Source: Emticicia sp. C21
Lineage (GTDB): Bacteria > Bacteroidota > Bacteroidia > Cytophagales > Spirosomataceae
Length of the DNA stretch: 64,000 nucleotides
Assembly: GCF_003418935.1 (NCBI RefSeq)
Contig: NZ_QVMT01000009.1
Span: 124,001-188,000, forward strand
Reading direction: 5' to 3'
Under the pieces are notes generated by a model. The model searched no databases. It worked only from the letters and a program-made list of their open reading frames with translations, and had not been told where the DNA came from. The translations under genes were made by a program, and so were the position numbers. Below are positions 35,696 to 45,059 of the stretch, piece after piece. Numbering within the stretch: the stretch's first letter is position 1; each line of letters begins with the position of its first letter.

Positions 35696-36103
35696 ATGAA
35701 CTATTGGCTTGTAAAATCTGAACCTTTCAAATATTCTTGGGATGATTTCGTTAATCAAGGCGTAGGGATGTGGGATGGTGTACGAAATTATGCCGCACGC
35801 AATAATCTGGCTGCTATGAAGCTGGGAGATCTTGTGCTTTTTTATCACTCCAACGAAGGACTTGACGTAGTTGGAATCGCCAAAGTTGTGAGAGAATCTT
35901 ATCCTGACCCAACCATAGATGACCCTCGCTGGGTAGTTGTTGATTTATCGCCAGTCGAAAAATTACCTAAGGGTGTCACTCTACAAGAAATTAAAGCAGA
36001 TGAAAGATTACAAGATATGGCCCTAATCCGTCTATCAAGGCTTTCAGTACAACCAGTAAAAAAAGAGGAGTTCGACATTATAGTCGCTAAAAGTTATGAA
36101 TGA
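35696..36103 (+). CDS. EVE domain-containing protein
   Basis: The ATG at 35696 gives 135 residues starting MNYWLVKSEP, the exact family N-terminus; the reading frame stays open upstream to 35627, but that part overlaps the menB terminator. The EVE fold is a PUA-related domain that recognises modified bases. Motifs YWLVKSEP, WDGVRNYAARNNL, GDLVLFYHSN and VVGIAKVV are all present, as in thymocyte nuclear protein 1 homologues. Its stop overlaps the start of the following secreted-protein gene by 8 bases, so the two are co-translated despite unrelated predicted locations. Confidence 0.9.
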   Translation: MNYWLVKSEPFKYSWDDFVNQGVGMWDGVRNYAARNNLAAMKLGDLVLFYHSNEGLDVVGIAKVVRESYPDPTIDDPRWVVVDLSPVEKLPKGVTLQEIKADERLQDMALIRLSRLSVQPVKKEEFDIIVAKSYE

Positions 36104-37730
36104 CAATCACAAATATGTTCAACAAAAGACCAATCATACACATACTGCCTTAATATTCGTCAAACTGTGTATATTGGCAAGCGTGACGCTTCTTCTAACC
36201 TTAACTGCTACTCAGGCTCAGAGTGTCAAACGCATTGAAATACCAACAAATGGGGAAGATAATAAATATCAGGTAATTACTCTTGGAGAGGAGGGATTGT
36301 TAATATTGTCAAAAACATCAAAGAAGACATTCAATATCACCAAGTTTGATGCTGAACTGCAGCAATCGTGGTCGGTTAACGGAGATTTGGAAGAAAACCA
36401 GTCTTACGTTGATTATGCGCGTGATGGACGGGATATTTATTTTCTTTTCAGCAAATTCAATAGTGATCTTTATCAGATTATTAAGGTTTCTACCGGAATA
36501 GGTATTATGCAGAAATTCTTCTTCGAGAATATCTCACGATTTGAGGTATCAGAATTTAAAGTGCATAACGATTTTGCTTACCTGGCGGGAATGGTAAAGG
36601 AAGAGCCTGTTTTAATGAGTGTCAATCTGCAAAGATTACAACCACGTATTCTGGCTGGCGGACTAAAAGGCACTGCCAGTATATCATCCATAGATTTTGA
36701 TGATGAAAACGGTTTGTTAGTGGTTTCATATTCTGTAAAAAAAGGCCGTTCAAGCTATATGGTAGTAAAACGCATTAATCCAAATGGAAAAATCGTAGAG
36801 CAGCTAAGCGTAGAACCGGAGGAAGATTACGGACTTTTGACAGGAAAGTTATTTTCATTGAATGATGGTACACAATTAATGATTGGTAATTTTGGTTACA
36901 AAGGCTATCAGTCAAATGGTGTTCCTATGTCGCAAGGTTTATACATCAGTAAAGTTGATGAGGAGAACCCTGAATATGTAAAAATGCATAGTTTTACAGA
37001 GTTTAAGAATTTCTTCAAGTTCATGTCTCAGAAACAACAGGACAGAATAGAAAGACAGATTACAAAAAAACGTGATAAAGGCAGTGATTTAAGGCTGAAT
37101 TATCGTGTTCTGGTACATGATATTATCCAAAAAGATAATCAATATATTCTGGTAGCTGAGGTATTCTACCCTGAATTCAGAAACAATAATAATTTTTATG
37201 GCTCAGGTATGTATGGTAGTCCGTTCTACAGCCCTTACGGGTTTAATACCATGAGTTATTACAGATACTACGGCTTGAACTCATGGGCCTGGAACCCATG
37301 GTTATATGGCGGTAGCAGAGGGTTTAATAATCAGCAATTTGATGGTTTTAAATATACTCATGCGGTGGTAGCTGCTTTTGACGAAAAAGGTAATCTGATT
37401 TGGGATAATAGCTTTAGTTTCGACAACGTGAAAAGTCAGGAATTGAAAGAGAAAGTAAAAATTAAGCTGGACAGTAATAACGATATTACACTTGTATATA
37501 GTAATAAGGGCAAATTAGCCAGCAAAATAGTGCGAGGTAATGAAGTAATTGAAGGCAATAAAGTGCTTGAAGTAGGTACAGAGCAGGATGGAGACAAAGT
37601 AAGAGATACTTCGACCGACGACCTTGAATACTGGCATCAGAATTATTACTTAGCCTGGGGTTATCAGAAAATTGCCAATAAAACTGGTGGTTCAAGAAAA
37701 GTGTTTTATCTGAATAAGATTGCATTCTAG
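36096..37730 (+). CDS. Secreted repeat-type protein with Tyr/Gly-rich loop (copy 1)
   Basis: 544 residues, not recognised. After a 20-residue polar start, a signal peptide ends at TQAQ (about residue 42). The body alternates beta-strands with a recurring pattern of short hydrophobic strands and charged turns, as in a beta-propeller. Around residues 365-410 there is a low-complexity insert rich in Tyr, Gly, Asn and Phe (NNFYGSGMYGSPFYSPYG, then RYYGLNSWAW). The next gene is a paralogue with a similar insert at the same relative place. It starts inside the EVE gene. An outer-envelope or surface location is inferred. Confidence 0.65.
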   Translation: MNDNHKYVQQKTNHTHTALIFVKLCILASVTLLLTLTATQAQSVKRIEIPTNGEDNKYQVITLGEEGLLILSKTSKKTFNITKFDAELQQSWSVNGDLEENQSYVDYARDGRDIYFLFSKFNSDLYQIIKVSTGIGIMQKFFFENISRFEVSEFKVHNDFAYLAGMVKEEPVLMSVNLQRLQPRILAGGLKGTASISSIDFDDENGLLVVSYSVKKGRSSYMVVKRINPNGKIVEQLSVEPEEDYGLLTGKLFSLNDGTQLMIGNFGYKGYQSNGVPMSQGLYISKVDEENPEYVKMHSFTEFKNFFKFMSQKQQDRIERQITKKRDKGSDLRLNYRVLVHDIIQKDNQYILVAEVFYPEFRNNNNFYGSGMYGSPFYSPYGFNTMSYYRYYGLNSWAWNPWLYGGSRGFNNQQFDGFKYTHAVVAAFDEKGNLIWDNSFSFDNVKSQELKEKVKIKLDSNNDITLVYSNKGKLASKIVRGNEVIEGNKVLEVGTEQDGDKVRDTSTDDLEYWHQNYYLAWGYQKIANKTGGSRKVFYLNKIAF

Positions 37731-37818
37731 TCTCAATGGGAAAACAGTATTAATAGTGTTTAAAATATTAATCACTAAATCACCCAATTACTTAGCAGTA
37801 AAAGAAAATCTATTATTG

Positions 37819-39357
37819 ATGAGAAAGGCATTTGTTATTATTTTTCTACTCAGTTGCTTTAATATTTCTGCACAGGTTTTAAAAACAGTAGAATTTGAGA
37901 TTAACGGCAGACCAACATGGCAACAACTGATTCCGTTAGGGAAAGATGGCATTATTCTGTTTGCCAAAAAAGATGTTACAAAGGCTGTAATCGTTAAGTT
38001 TGATACTGATTTAAAAAAAGTATGGGAATCTGAGATATTTCTTGATGTAGAAAAGAAGCCGACTTCCTACACCATTGATAAAGAACACATTACTTTTATA
38101 TTCAGTGAAACAAAGGGAATGTATTATCAGGTTTTTAGTATTTCGCTGAAAGATGGGAAATTTAATAATAGCGGGTTTGAACTAAGAGAGTTTTTTCAGG
38201 ATCAGGATTATGCGTTTTTCAAAAACCGCATCTTAATGGCAGGAGTCAATGAAAAAGGCGCTGCTTTTTATAATTATAATTTCGATGCAGACTTAGGCGA
38301 ATTCATCACTGCAGAACTGATTGGTAAAGCACAGGTGCAATACTTTAATTATGATGCAGAAAAGAATATCATAGAAAGTCTCTGGGCAATTAAAGAGTCG
38401 GCTTATACCAATGAAAAGAAGAAAAAAGGTGAATTTATTAAAGATGCCTATGTAGTGTATGCTAAATATGATACTACAGGCAAGCTGATTATCAAAAATA
38501 CAATTGCTTCAAATGCTGGCAATTTCCCTCTTACTGCTACACTAACAGATATTTCTTCTACTACCAAGTATATTTCAGGTACTTATCAGTCTAACTCAGG
38601 TGCTAAAGGTATGTATGTATCTAAAGTAGAGAATGGAAAAACAACGACCACGAAATTTTATGATTATCGCCAGTTGTTGAAAGGTATCCCTCCTATTGAT
38701 GATGCCACGGTGAAGAAAATAATTGACAATTTTGTATTGCTCCCTATTAGGCCTGTTTTTGGTCAAAATACACTTACCATCGGCGGCACTTTCTTTCAGG
38801 CAAATTTCCAGACAGTTACAACCAGTACACCTTATTATAATGGTTATGACCCCTACCCAAGTTATGGTCGTTATGCCAATTCTAACTATAATTATCCTCG
38901 CACCCAGTCTAAACAGGTTTTTAAGGGCTATAATTATTTGAATGGATTTGTTGCGAGTTTCGACCTCGACGGTAATCTGGTTTCTCAACATAGAATCGAT
39001 ATGAACCTGATTTCTCCACAGGTTCAGGAAGCAATAGCTGTTTCGGAAGATAAATCTACTGCAGTTTGTATCAAAGGGGCCTTAACAGTCAATAATTTCG
39101 CTGAATTTGCTCGTCCTGCTACTTATAAACTTTCGGATGAGCCAATTGATGTAAAGAACAGCCAATTTGTGGCTAATTATCACGGTGTGAGAAATTGGTA
39201 TGAAAATTATTTTATTGCTGACGGAAGTCGTATTAAATTTGAGGCCATAAAAGACCTGGATGCCCCTAAAGAAAAGCCCAACAAGCGCAAAAAAGGGCAA
39301 CAACAGCTTCCTCAAACAAATATCAAGAAAATTATTTATCTGAGTAAGGTGCAATAA
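37819..39357 (+). CDS. Secreted repeat-type protein with Tyr/Gly-rich loop (copy 2)
   Basis: The ATG at 37819 gives a clean signal peptide (MRKAFVIIFLLSCFNISAQ) and 512 residues; an earlier frame-open ATG at 37720 overlaps the previous gene and gives no signal. It is a paralogue of the preceding gene: both start the mature part with a short KRIEI/KTVEF strand, share strand-turn organisation, carry a Tyr/Gly/Pro-rich insert (PYYNGYDPYPSYGRYANSNY near 360-385), and close with K-x-x-Y-L-x-K. The C-terminus is basic (KEKPNKRKKGQQQ). Function is unknown. Confidence 0.65.
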   Translation: MRKAFVIIFLLSCFNISAQVLKTVEFEINGRPTWQQLIPLGKDGIILFAKKDVTKAVIVKFDTDLKKVWESEIFLDVEKKPTSYTIDKEHITFIFSETKGMYYQVFSISLKDGKFNNSGFELREFFQDQDYAFFKNRILMAGVNEKGAAFYNYNFDADLGEFITAELIGKAQVQYFNYDAEKNIIESLWAIKESAYTNEKKKKGEFIKDAYVVYAKYDTTGKLIIKNTIASNAGNFPLTATLTDISSTTKYISGTYQSNSGAKGMYVSKVENGKTTTTKFYDYRQLLKGIPPIDDATVKKIIDNFVLLPIRPVFGQNTLTIGGTFFQANFQTVTTSTPYYNGYDPYPSYGRYANSNYNYPRTQSKQVFKGYNYLNGFVASFDLDGNLVSQHRIDMNLISPQVQEAIAVSEDKSTAVCIKGALTVNNFAEFARPATYKLSDEPIDVKNSQFVANYHGVRNWYENYFIADGSRIKFEAIKDLDAPKEKPNKRKKGQQQLPQTNIKKIIYLSKVQ

Positions 39358-39384
39358 AATTGATTTCATTTAAACGTATTAACC

Positions 39385-40281
39385 TTGTATCAACTTCTAC
39401 ATCCAAAAATATTCTCTTACGAATTAATAGATTCGGGCAATTTTGAAAAACTGGAACGTTTCGGCGATTATATACTGGCACGTCCTGAGCCACAGGCTGT
39501 TTGGGATAAATCTTTAAACGAAGAATCCTGGGAAAAGAAAGCCTCTGCTATTTTTAGAAAAACAAAAGGTAAAGACCAGTTGAGCCCGGATGAAAGAGGT
39601 GAATGGCATAATCTGAAAAAGATGCCTGAAAAATGGTATATGAATTATGAGCAAGGAGGCAAAAAATATAAATTCAAGCTTTCCCTCTCTTCTTTTAAAC
39701 ACGTAGGTATCTTTCCTGAACAAGCAGAAAACTGGCAGTATATTGAAGAAAAGCTTCAAAAAATGGGTATTCCAGACCCAAAAGTTCTTAATCTTTTTGC
39801 TTATACCGGAGGGGCATCTATTGTTGCTAAAGGCAATGGTGCTGATGTTACGCATGTTGACTCTATTAAACAAACGATTTCGTGGGCAAGAGAAAACATG
39901 GATATCAGTCAATTGACTGATATTCGATGGGTGGTAGAAGATGCCTTGAAATTTGTAAAAAGAGAAGTAAAAAGAGGCAAAAAATACAACGGAATCATAC
40001 TTGATCCTCCAGCATATGGCAGAGGCCCGGATGGTGAAAAATGGATTCTGGAAGAAGGAATCAATGAATTGATTAAAAACTGCCTGCAACTGATTGACGA
40101 CAAGAACTTCTTTTTTATACTGAACCTCTATTCAATGGGTTTTTCAGCTGTAATAGCTGAAACTATCATTAAGCAAAATTATCCTAATATCACAAATGCT
40201 GAAATGGGTGAATTGGTATTGCAAGACTCTTTTCAGAAACGCTTACCGCTTGGGGTATTTTATCGTTTTGCTTCCATCTGA
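39385..40281 (+). CDS. Class I SAM-dependent methyltransferase (RlmI/RlmK-like)
   Basis: 298 residues. The start is set at a TTG because the frame is closed 24 bases upstream and residues YQLLHPKIFSYELIDSGNFEKLERFGDY look like the conserved N-terminus. A small N-terminal domain (about 1-110) precedes a Rossmann methyltransferase domain: motif I VLNLFAYTGGAS (about 134-145), an acidic residue after the next strand in THVDSIK, and ILDPPAYGRG (motif IV-like). This set resembles 23S rRNA cytosine-5/guanine methyltransferases of the RlmI group. The target base is not readable. It lies 27 bases after the secreted gene. Confidence 0.8.
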   Translation: MYQLLHPKIFSYELIDSGNFEKLERFGDYILARPEPQAVWDKSLNEESWEKKASAIFRKTKGKDQLSPDERGEWHNLKKMPEKWYMNYEQGGKKYKFKLSLSSFKHVGIFPEQAENWQYIEEKLQKMGIPDPKVLNLFAYTGGASIVAKGNGADVTHVDSIKQTISWARENMDISQLTDIRWVVEDALKFVKREVKRGKKYNGIILDPPAYGRGPDGEKWILEEGINELIKNCLQLIDDKNFFFILNLYSMGFSAVIAETIIKQNYPNITNAEMGELVLQDSFQKRLPLGVFYRFASI

Positions 40282-40311
40282 AAATATCCTGCAAAGAAGT
40301 ATCTTACATCA

Positions 40312-40809
40312 TTAAAATTGAGTTTGTAATAATCTTATTTTTGAAGATTTGAGTTCATCGTGTAAGATAATCAATAAAATATCGAAACCCGAAAAATGCA
40401 TTCTATTGATTTTTGCTCCCTTTTCCCACTGAAACAATAATTCACCACATTTAAAGCAAATAAATATGCTTAATAAATTTTTATCTTGAGAATCTCCAAA
40501 TATAACCACGAATCCCGGCTCAAATGCACAACCTGAAACTGGCCCATCCCAATTATAGGAAGATAAACCGAGAAAAAAGCTTTTTAAGTCGCATAAACTA
40601 GATACAGCTGGCGTGTCAATAACTTTGTTAATTCTATGTCCATTAAAATGAGTAGAAGTAATTGAGTTCCTATCAGCTTCGGGCACTTCATCTATATCAT
40701 AAAGAGCGAGTGCGCTACTTTGTATTAATAAATCTATAACTTCGGTTCCTAATAAATTTACAATTCTATTACTCACTGGAGAACTAAAAGAATTTTCTTG
40801 ATATTCCAT
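40312..40809 (-). CDS. Unknown 165-residue protein
   Basis: Not recognised. It has no signal peptide or membrane segment. The C-terminal half reads SGCAFEPGFVVIFGD, then ICFKCGELLFQW, a pattern of a lone Cys and a C-x-x-C-like pair (FICFKC) seen in a group of small uncharacterised bacterial proteins. It is a single gene in the opposite direction to both neighbours, with no partner gene visible. A toxin-immunity type role is possible but unsupported. Confidence 0.5.
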   Translation of the reverse strand: MEYQENSFSSPVSNRIVNLLGTEVIDLLIQSSALALYDIDEVPEADRNSITSTHFNGHRINKVIDTPAVSSLCDLKSFFLGLSSYNWDGPVSGCAFEPGFVVIFGDSQDKNLLSIFICFKCGELLFQWEKGAKINRMHFSGFDILLIILHDELKSSKIRLLQTQF

Positions 40810-41058
40810 TATCGGTTACTTTACACTAATCGAATAATTTTTCTTGAAAAATAGGAATTCAACTTAAAAGATGAAACAATTTGAACAAAAATATAAGTAA
40901 GATTAGTTAATCGCTACTCAGTATTAATGCTATCTGAAGAAAATCTATTTAAAAATTCAGAAAACCATACTCTATATTCTCATCAAAGGTTTTTATTGTT
41001 AGAAAATTTTCAGATTTTTGTGAAAATATTGGAACATGCCCAACGGCATGCCCTTGAA

Positions 41059-42288
41059 ATGATGCAAAAAACATTAAATATATATTTTTTATTGATTATA
41101 ACTGTGCTGTTGGCTGCTTGCGGACAGGGCAATCGTGACCGTTCTAAGATTCCACCTTCTCCTTTTCAGTTAGAAAGCGTGATGAATACGGCAGCAGTTG
41201 ATGCTTTAACAGATGCTATCAGAAGTAACCCAAGTGTGGCAGAAAATTATTTTAAAAGAGCGGCTGTATTTTTGAAAATCAATAATACTGAAAGAGCTAT
41301 GGAAGATATTAACCGTGCAGATCAATTAAAGCAAAATACGGGCAAATATCTGTTTGTAAAGGCGTTGATATTAAGAAAAATGAAAAGGTATAATGAGGCT
41401 TTTTCATTTGCCCAAAGTGCAGAGATTCTAAATGTAGATACCCCGGAGTTGTATACTCTGTTGGGAGATTTATCACAGCAAAAAAATGACATTCCATCGG
41501 CAGAGAAATATCTGGCAAAGTCTTTGCAAATTGCTCCATACGATGGTGAAACGCATTTTTATAAAGGAACTTTAGCTGCCAGAAAAGGCGATACCCTTAC
41601 AGCTATCTCTTTAATTAATAAAGCCATTGAAATGAAACCGTCTTTTAGAGAGGGGTACACTAAACTCACAGAAGTGTTGCAGAATTACCGTATGTATGAT
41701 TCGGCTTTGGTGGTTAATAAATCAGCTATGATGCAGTTTCCGAATAGTGCAGATTTATTTGTAGAACGCGGTTTGGTGTTTTTCAAATTCGGCCGTTTAG
41801 ATAGTGCCTTGGTTAATTACGAAAAGGCAGCAGCCATAGATAATAAAAGAACCGATGTCTTGCTGTACTCTGCAGCTATTTACTATCGATGGAAAAGTTA
41901 TACCAAAGCGCTTGAAAATTACGAAAAAGCACTTGATATTAATGAAGATACTCCTAAGGTTAATTATCTGATAGGTTTGACTCAGGAGCAATTGGGTAAT
42001 ATGGAGGGTGCTGAAGAAGCCTTGAAAGAAGCTGTTGAGAAAAACCCGAATGACGAACAGGCAATTATTGCCCTCAATCGTGTATCTGGACGTGTAAATG
42101 ATGGTATGACCAATTATACACCTCCTACTCCTTTTAAAGCCAGAAAGCCTGTGACACCTGCACCAAAACCTGTAGTTGTTGAAGAACCCAAAAAGCTTTT
42201 AGATACTTCAAGATTGAGAATCAATACCATCAAGCCTAAGGCTAAAGTGAATGTAAAAACAGATTCTGCAAAAAGAGTTGGGTTCTAA
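41059..42288 (+). CDS. TPR-repeat lipoprotein
   Basis: The start is placed at the ATG pair 41059/41062, which gives a lipoprotein signal ending LLAACGQ (C21 from 41059); the frame stays open upstream to 40927. The mature protein of about 390 residues contains consecutive TPR units from about residue 55 to 335, each with the A-x-x-x-Y/F-x-x-A pattern (NYFKRAAVFLKINNTERAM, YYRWKSYTKALENYEKAL). A Pro/Lys-rich tail follows (KARKPVTPAPKPVVVEEPKK). Such lipoproteins usually act as scaffolds for envelope protein complexes. It is 56 bases from thrS. Confidence 0.82.
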   Translation: MMQKTLNIYFLLIITVLLAACGQGNRDRSKIPPSPFQLESVMNTAAVDALTDAIRSNPSVAENYFKRAAVFLKINNTERAMEDINRADQLKQNTGKYLFVKALILRKMKRYNEAFSFAQSAEILNVDTPELYTLLGDLSQQKNDIPSAEKYLAKSLQIAPYDGETHFYKGTLAARKGDTLTAISLINKAIEMKPSFREGYTKLTEVLQNYRMYDSALVVNKSAMMQFPNSADLFVERGLVFFKFGRLDSALVNYEKAAAIDNKRTDVLLYSAAIYYRWKSYTKALENYEKALDINEDTPKVNYLIGLTQEQLGNMEGAEEALKEAVEKNPNDEQAIIALNRVSGRVNDGMTNYTPPTPFKARKPVTPAPKPVVVEEPKKLLDTSRLRINTIKPKAKVNVKTDSAKRVGF

Positions 42289-42344
42289 GCGAACCATTGT
42301 ATAGCTATTATTGATTATTTATGTATATAGTACAACCAAGTGTT

Positions 42345-44294
42345 ATGATTAAAATTACATTACCGGACGGAAGCGTAAGAGAATATCCAAAAGGAAGCTC
42401 GAGTTACGATGTCGCCCTATCCATTAGTGAGGGGTTGGCAAGAAATGTATTGGCCGCCAAGGTGAACGGAAAAGTTCAGGACGCCAATCTACCTATTGAT
42501 GAAGACTCAACCTTGCAACTTTTGACGTGGAATGATACGGACGGTAAATCGACATTCTGGCACTCTTCGGCACACTTAATGGCCGAAGCATTGGAAGCGT
42601 TGTATCCAGGTGTGAAATTCTGGGTTGGGCCTCCTTTAGAAAATGGTTTCTATTATGATGTTGATACCAATGGTGTTTCGATTTCAAATGATGATTTCAA
42701 GAAAATAGAAGATAAGATGCTGGAGTTGGCTCGTCAGAAAAACGAGTACCAACGTATTCCTATGTCAAAGGCTGATGCCATAAAATATTTTGAAGAAAAA
42801 GGAGACGAATATAAATTAGACCTATTGTCTGGCCTGGAAGATGGTTCTATCACTTTCTATCGCCAAGGAAATTTTACTGATTTATGTCGTGGGCCGCATA
42901 TTCCTAATACTGGTTTTATCAAGGCTGCTAAGATTATGAATGTAGCTGGTGCCTACTTTAAAGGTGATCAGAATAACAAAATGCTGACTCGTATTTATGG
43001 AGTTACTTTCCCTAAACAAAAGGAGCTAGACGATTATATTCAGCTTTTAGAGGAAGCCAAACGTCGCGACCACCGTAAATTAGGGCAAGAATTAGAATTA
43101 TTTACGTTTTCTGAGAAAGTGGGTAAAGGTTTACCATTGTGGTTACCCAAAGGTGCTATGTTGAGAGAAAGGTTAGAAAACTTCTTGCGCAGAGCACAAG
43201 TCAAAGCAGGTTATCAACAAGTTGTTACCCCGCATATCGGTGGTAAACAACTCTATATCACTTCAGGTCACTGGGAGAAATATGGCAAGGATTCGTTCCA
43301 ACCGATTACCACACCCGAAGAGGGAGAAGAGTTCATGTTGAAACCAATGAACTGTCCGCATCACTGCGAGATATACAAAGCGCGTCCAAGAAGTTACCGT
43401 GAACTACCTTTACGATTGGCTGAGTTTGGAACTGTTTATCGCTACGAGCAAAGTGGGGAGTTACATGGTCTAACGCGTGTACGAGGTTTTACGCAGGATG
43501 ATGCCCATATTTTTTGTCGTGAAGACCAGGTAGAAGATGAGTTCAAGAAAGTAATTGACCTGGTATTATATGTTTTCAGAGCTTTAGGATTCGAGAATTT
43601 CTCTGCGCAGGTATCTCTGAGAGACCCGGAAAACAAAACCAAATACTTTGGAACTGATGAAGCCTGGGATAGTGCTGAAAATGCAATCCGTCGAGCCGCA
43701 GCCGAAAAAGGCTTAGATACAGTTGAAGAATTAGGTGAAGCGGCTTTTTATGGCCCTAAGCTGGACTTCATGGTGAAGGATGCTTTAGGTAGAAAATGGC
43801 AGCTGGGAACCATTCAGGTAGATTATCAGTTACCACAAAGATTCGAGTTAGAATATGTGGGTTCTGATAACCAGAAACACCGCCCTGTGATGATTCACCG
43901 AGCACCATTTGGTTCGCTAGAGCGGTTCATTGCCATTCTGATTGAGAATACTGCAGGTAATTTTCCATTGTGGTTATCACCTGACCAGATTGCAATACTG
44001 CCGATTTCGGAAAAATATGAAGATTATGCCAATGATGTATTCCTGACATTACAGGAGAACGATATCAGAGGATATGTTGACCATAGAGATGAGAAAATCG
44101 GCCGTAAAATCCGTGATGCAGAAGTAAATAAATTACCTTTGATGTTGATTGTCGGTGAAAAAGAAGCGGAAGAGGGCAAAGTATCTGTTCGCAGAAAAGG
44201 CGAGGGAGACTTGGGGGCAATGACTATCGAAGAATTTATTACTTATGCCAAAGCCGAGATTAACAAAAATATCCCGCAGTTTGGGCAAAAATAA
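42345..44294 (+). CDS. thrS: Threonine-tRNA ligase
   Basis: 649 residues from the ATG at 42345 ([19 protein letters not shown]), the usual N-terminus; an upstream ATG at 42321 adds eight residues. Domains in order are TGS (1-62), the editing/SAD domain with [11 protein letters not shown] (zinc-type histidines, about 75-85), the class II catalytic core (about 250-540) with motif 2 around [24 protein letters not shown] and zinc-binding Cys and His in [10 protein letters not shown], and the anticodon-binding domain (about 545-640, [12 protein letters not shown]). It charges tRNA-Thr in the cytoplasm. infC follows after a 134-base spacer with a strong inverted repeat. Confidence 0.97.
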   Translation: MIKITLPDGSVREYPKGSSSYDVALSISEGLARNVLAAKVNGKVQDANLPIDEDSTLQLLTWNDTDGKSTFWHSSAHLMAEALEALYPGVKFWVGPPLENGFYYDVDTNGVSISNDDFKKIEDKMLELARQKNEYQRIPMSKADAIKYFEEKGDEYKLDLLSGLEDGSITFYRQGNFTDLCRGPHIPNTGFIKAAKIMNVAGAYFKGDQNNKMLTRIYGVTFPKQKELDDYIQLLEEAKRRDHRKLGQELELFTFSEKVGKGLPLWLPKGAMLRERLENFLRRAQVKAGYQQVVTPHIGGKQLYITSGHWEKYGKDSFQPITTPEEGEEFMLKPMNCPHHCEIYKARPRSYRELPLRLAEFGTVYRYEQSGELHGLTRVRGFTQDDAHIFCREDQVEDEFKKVIDLVLYVFRALGFENFSAQVSLRDPENKTKYFGTDEAWDSAENAIRRAAAEKGLDTVEELGEAAFYGPKLDFMVKDALGRKWQLGTIQVDYQLPQRFELEYVGSDNQKHRPVMIHRAPFGSLERFIAILIENTAGNFPLWLSPDQIAILPISEKYEDYANDVFLTLQENDIRGYVDHRDEKIGRKIRDAEVNKLPLMLIVGEKEAEEGKVSVRRKGEGDLGAMTIEEFITYAKAEINKNIPQFGQK

Positions 44295-44309
44295 TGTCTA
44301 GTACATTTT

Positions 44310-44380
44310 AATCATAAAAACAAACAATCCCTACTAAAAAATCGTTTAAAACGATAGTATTGTTTGTTTTTATGATTTTT
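44310..44380 (+). terminator. Nested long inverted repeat between thrS and infC
   Basis: AATCATAAAAACAAACAAT (44310-44328) and ATTGTTTGTTTTTATGATT (44359-44377) are perfect 19-base complements. Inside their 30-base loop, ATCGTTT and AAACGAT (44341-44355) form a second hairpin with one central base. T residues follow to 44379. It could terminate thrS transcription, attenuate infC, or extrude as a cruciform. The stem is almost all A and T. Confidence 0.6.
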
Positions 44381-44428
44381 ATTTATAATTTCGTAAAATT
44401 CAATTTTTAGCAACCTTAAAATCGTTAA

Positions 44429-44989
44429 ATGGCACAACAACCATTCAATCGTAATTTCAGAAGACCAGTACAGAAAGAAGACGAACATCGTATCAATCAG
44501 AGAATACGAGTACCTCAAGTCCGATTAGTCGGCGACAACGTTGAGCAAGGAATATTTGACATCGAGCAGGCATTGGCTATGGCCAAAGCCCAGAGTCTTG
44601 ATTTAGTCGAAATAGTTCCTACTGCCAATCCACCAGTTTGTAGAATTGTTGATTATTCTAAATTTAAGTATGACCAAAAGAAAAAGCAGAAAGAAATAAA
44701 AGCAAAAGCTGCAAAAACGGTCATTAAAGAAATCCGCTTCGGCCCGCAGACGGATGACCATGACTTTAGTTTTAAACTAAAACATGCCATCAGTTTCTTG
44801 AAAGAAAATGCCAAAGTAAAAGCCTATGTACACTTTGTTGGACGACAAATTGTATTCAAAGACCAGGGTGTTGAATTATTGAAGCGATTCATTGCCGGGT
44901 TGGATGATTATGGCAAACCAGAGGGAGAATTAAAATTAGAAGGCAAGCGTATGATTGTTTTCATTGCTCCTAAAGCTCAGAAGAAATAA
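44429..44989 (+). CDS. infC: Translation initiation factor IF-3
   Basis: 186 residues with both IF-3 domains: the N-domain (about 20-85, INQRIRVPQVRLVGDNVEQGIF, VEIVPTANPPVCRIVDYSKFKY), a lysine-rich linker helix and the C-domain (KEIRFGPQTDDHDFSFKLKHA, VHFVGRQIVFKDQG). It binds the 30S subunit and proofreads initiation. The start is a plain ATG rather than the AUU known from Escherichia coli. The usual downstream genes rpmI and rplT are not here; a 14-bp terminator follows the stop. Confidence 0.97.
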   Translation: MAQQPFNRNFRRPVQKEDEHRINQRIRVPQVRLVGDNVEQGIFDIEQALAMAKAQSLDLVEIVPTANPPVCRIVDYSKFKYDQKKKQKEIKAKAAKTVIKEIRFGPQTDDHDFSFKLKHAISFLKENAKVKAYVHFVGRQIVFKDQGVELLKRFIAGLDDYGKPEGELKLEGKRMIVFIAPKAQKK

Positions 44990-45013
44990 GCATTAATTAT
45001 ATAATTCTTAAAC

Positions 45014-45049
45014 AAAAGATGTATCAACTCGATTGATACATCTTTTTGC
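45014..45049. terminator. Bidirectional intrinsic terminator after infC
   Basis: AAAAGATGTATCAA (45014-45027) and TTGATACATCTTTT (45033-45046) form a perfect 14-bp stem with a 5-base loop and a T-run on the plus strand. The convergent SAM hydrolase gene ends at 45060 and probably uses it as well. Confidence 0.92.
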
Positions 45050-45059
45050 TATTATATGT

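Noticed and set aside
39514-40089. 191-codon open frame on the minus strand inside the methyltransferase gene
   Set aside because: The plus-strand gene has clear methyltransferase motifs; the antisense frame is rich in Phe, Ile, Cys and Ser as typical of a shadow frame.
44312-44518. 68-codon minus-strand frame over the thrS-infC spacer
   Set aside because: It is created by the AT-rich inverted repeat and runs into infC; no start context or homology is apparent.
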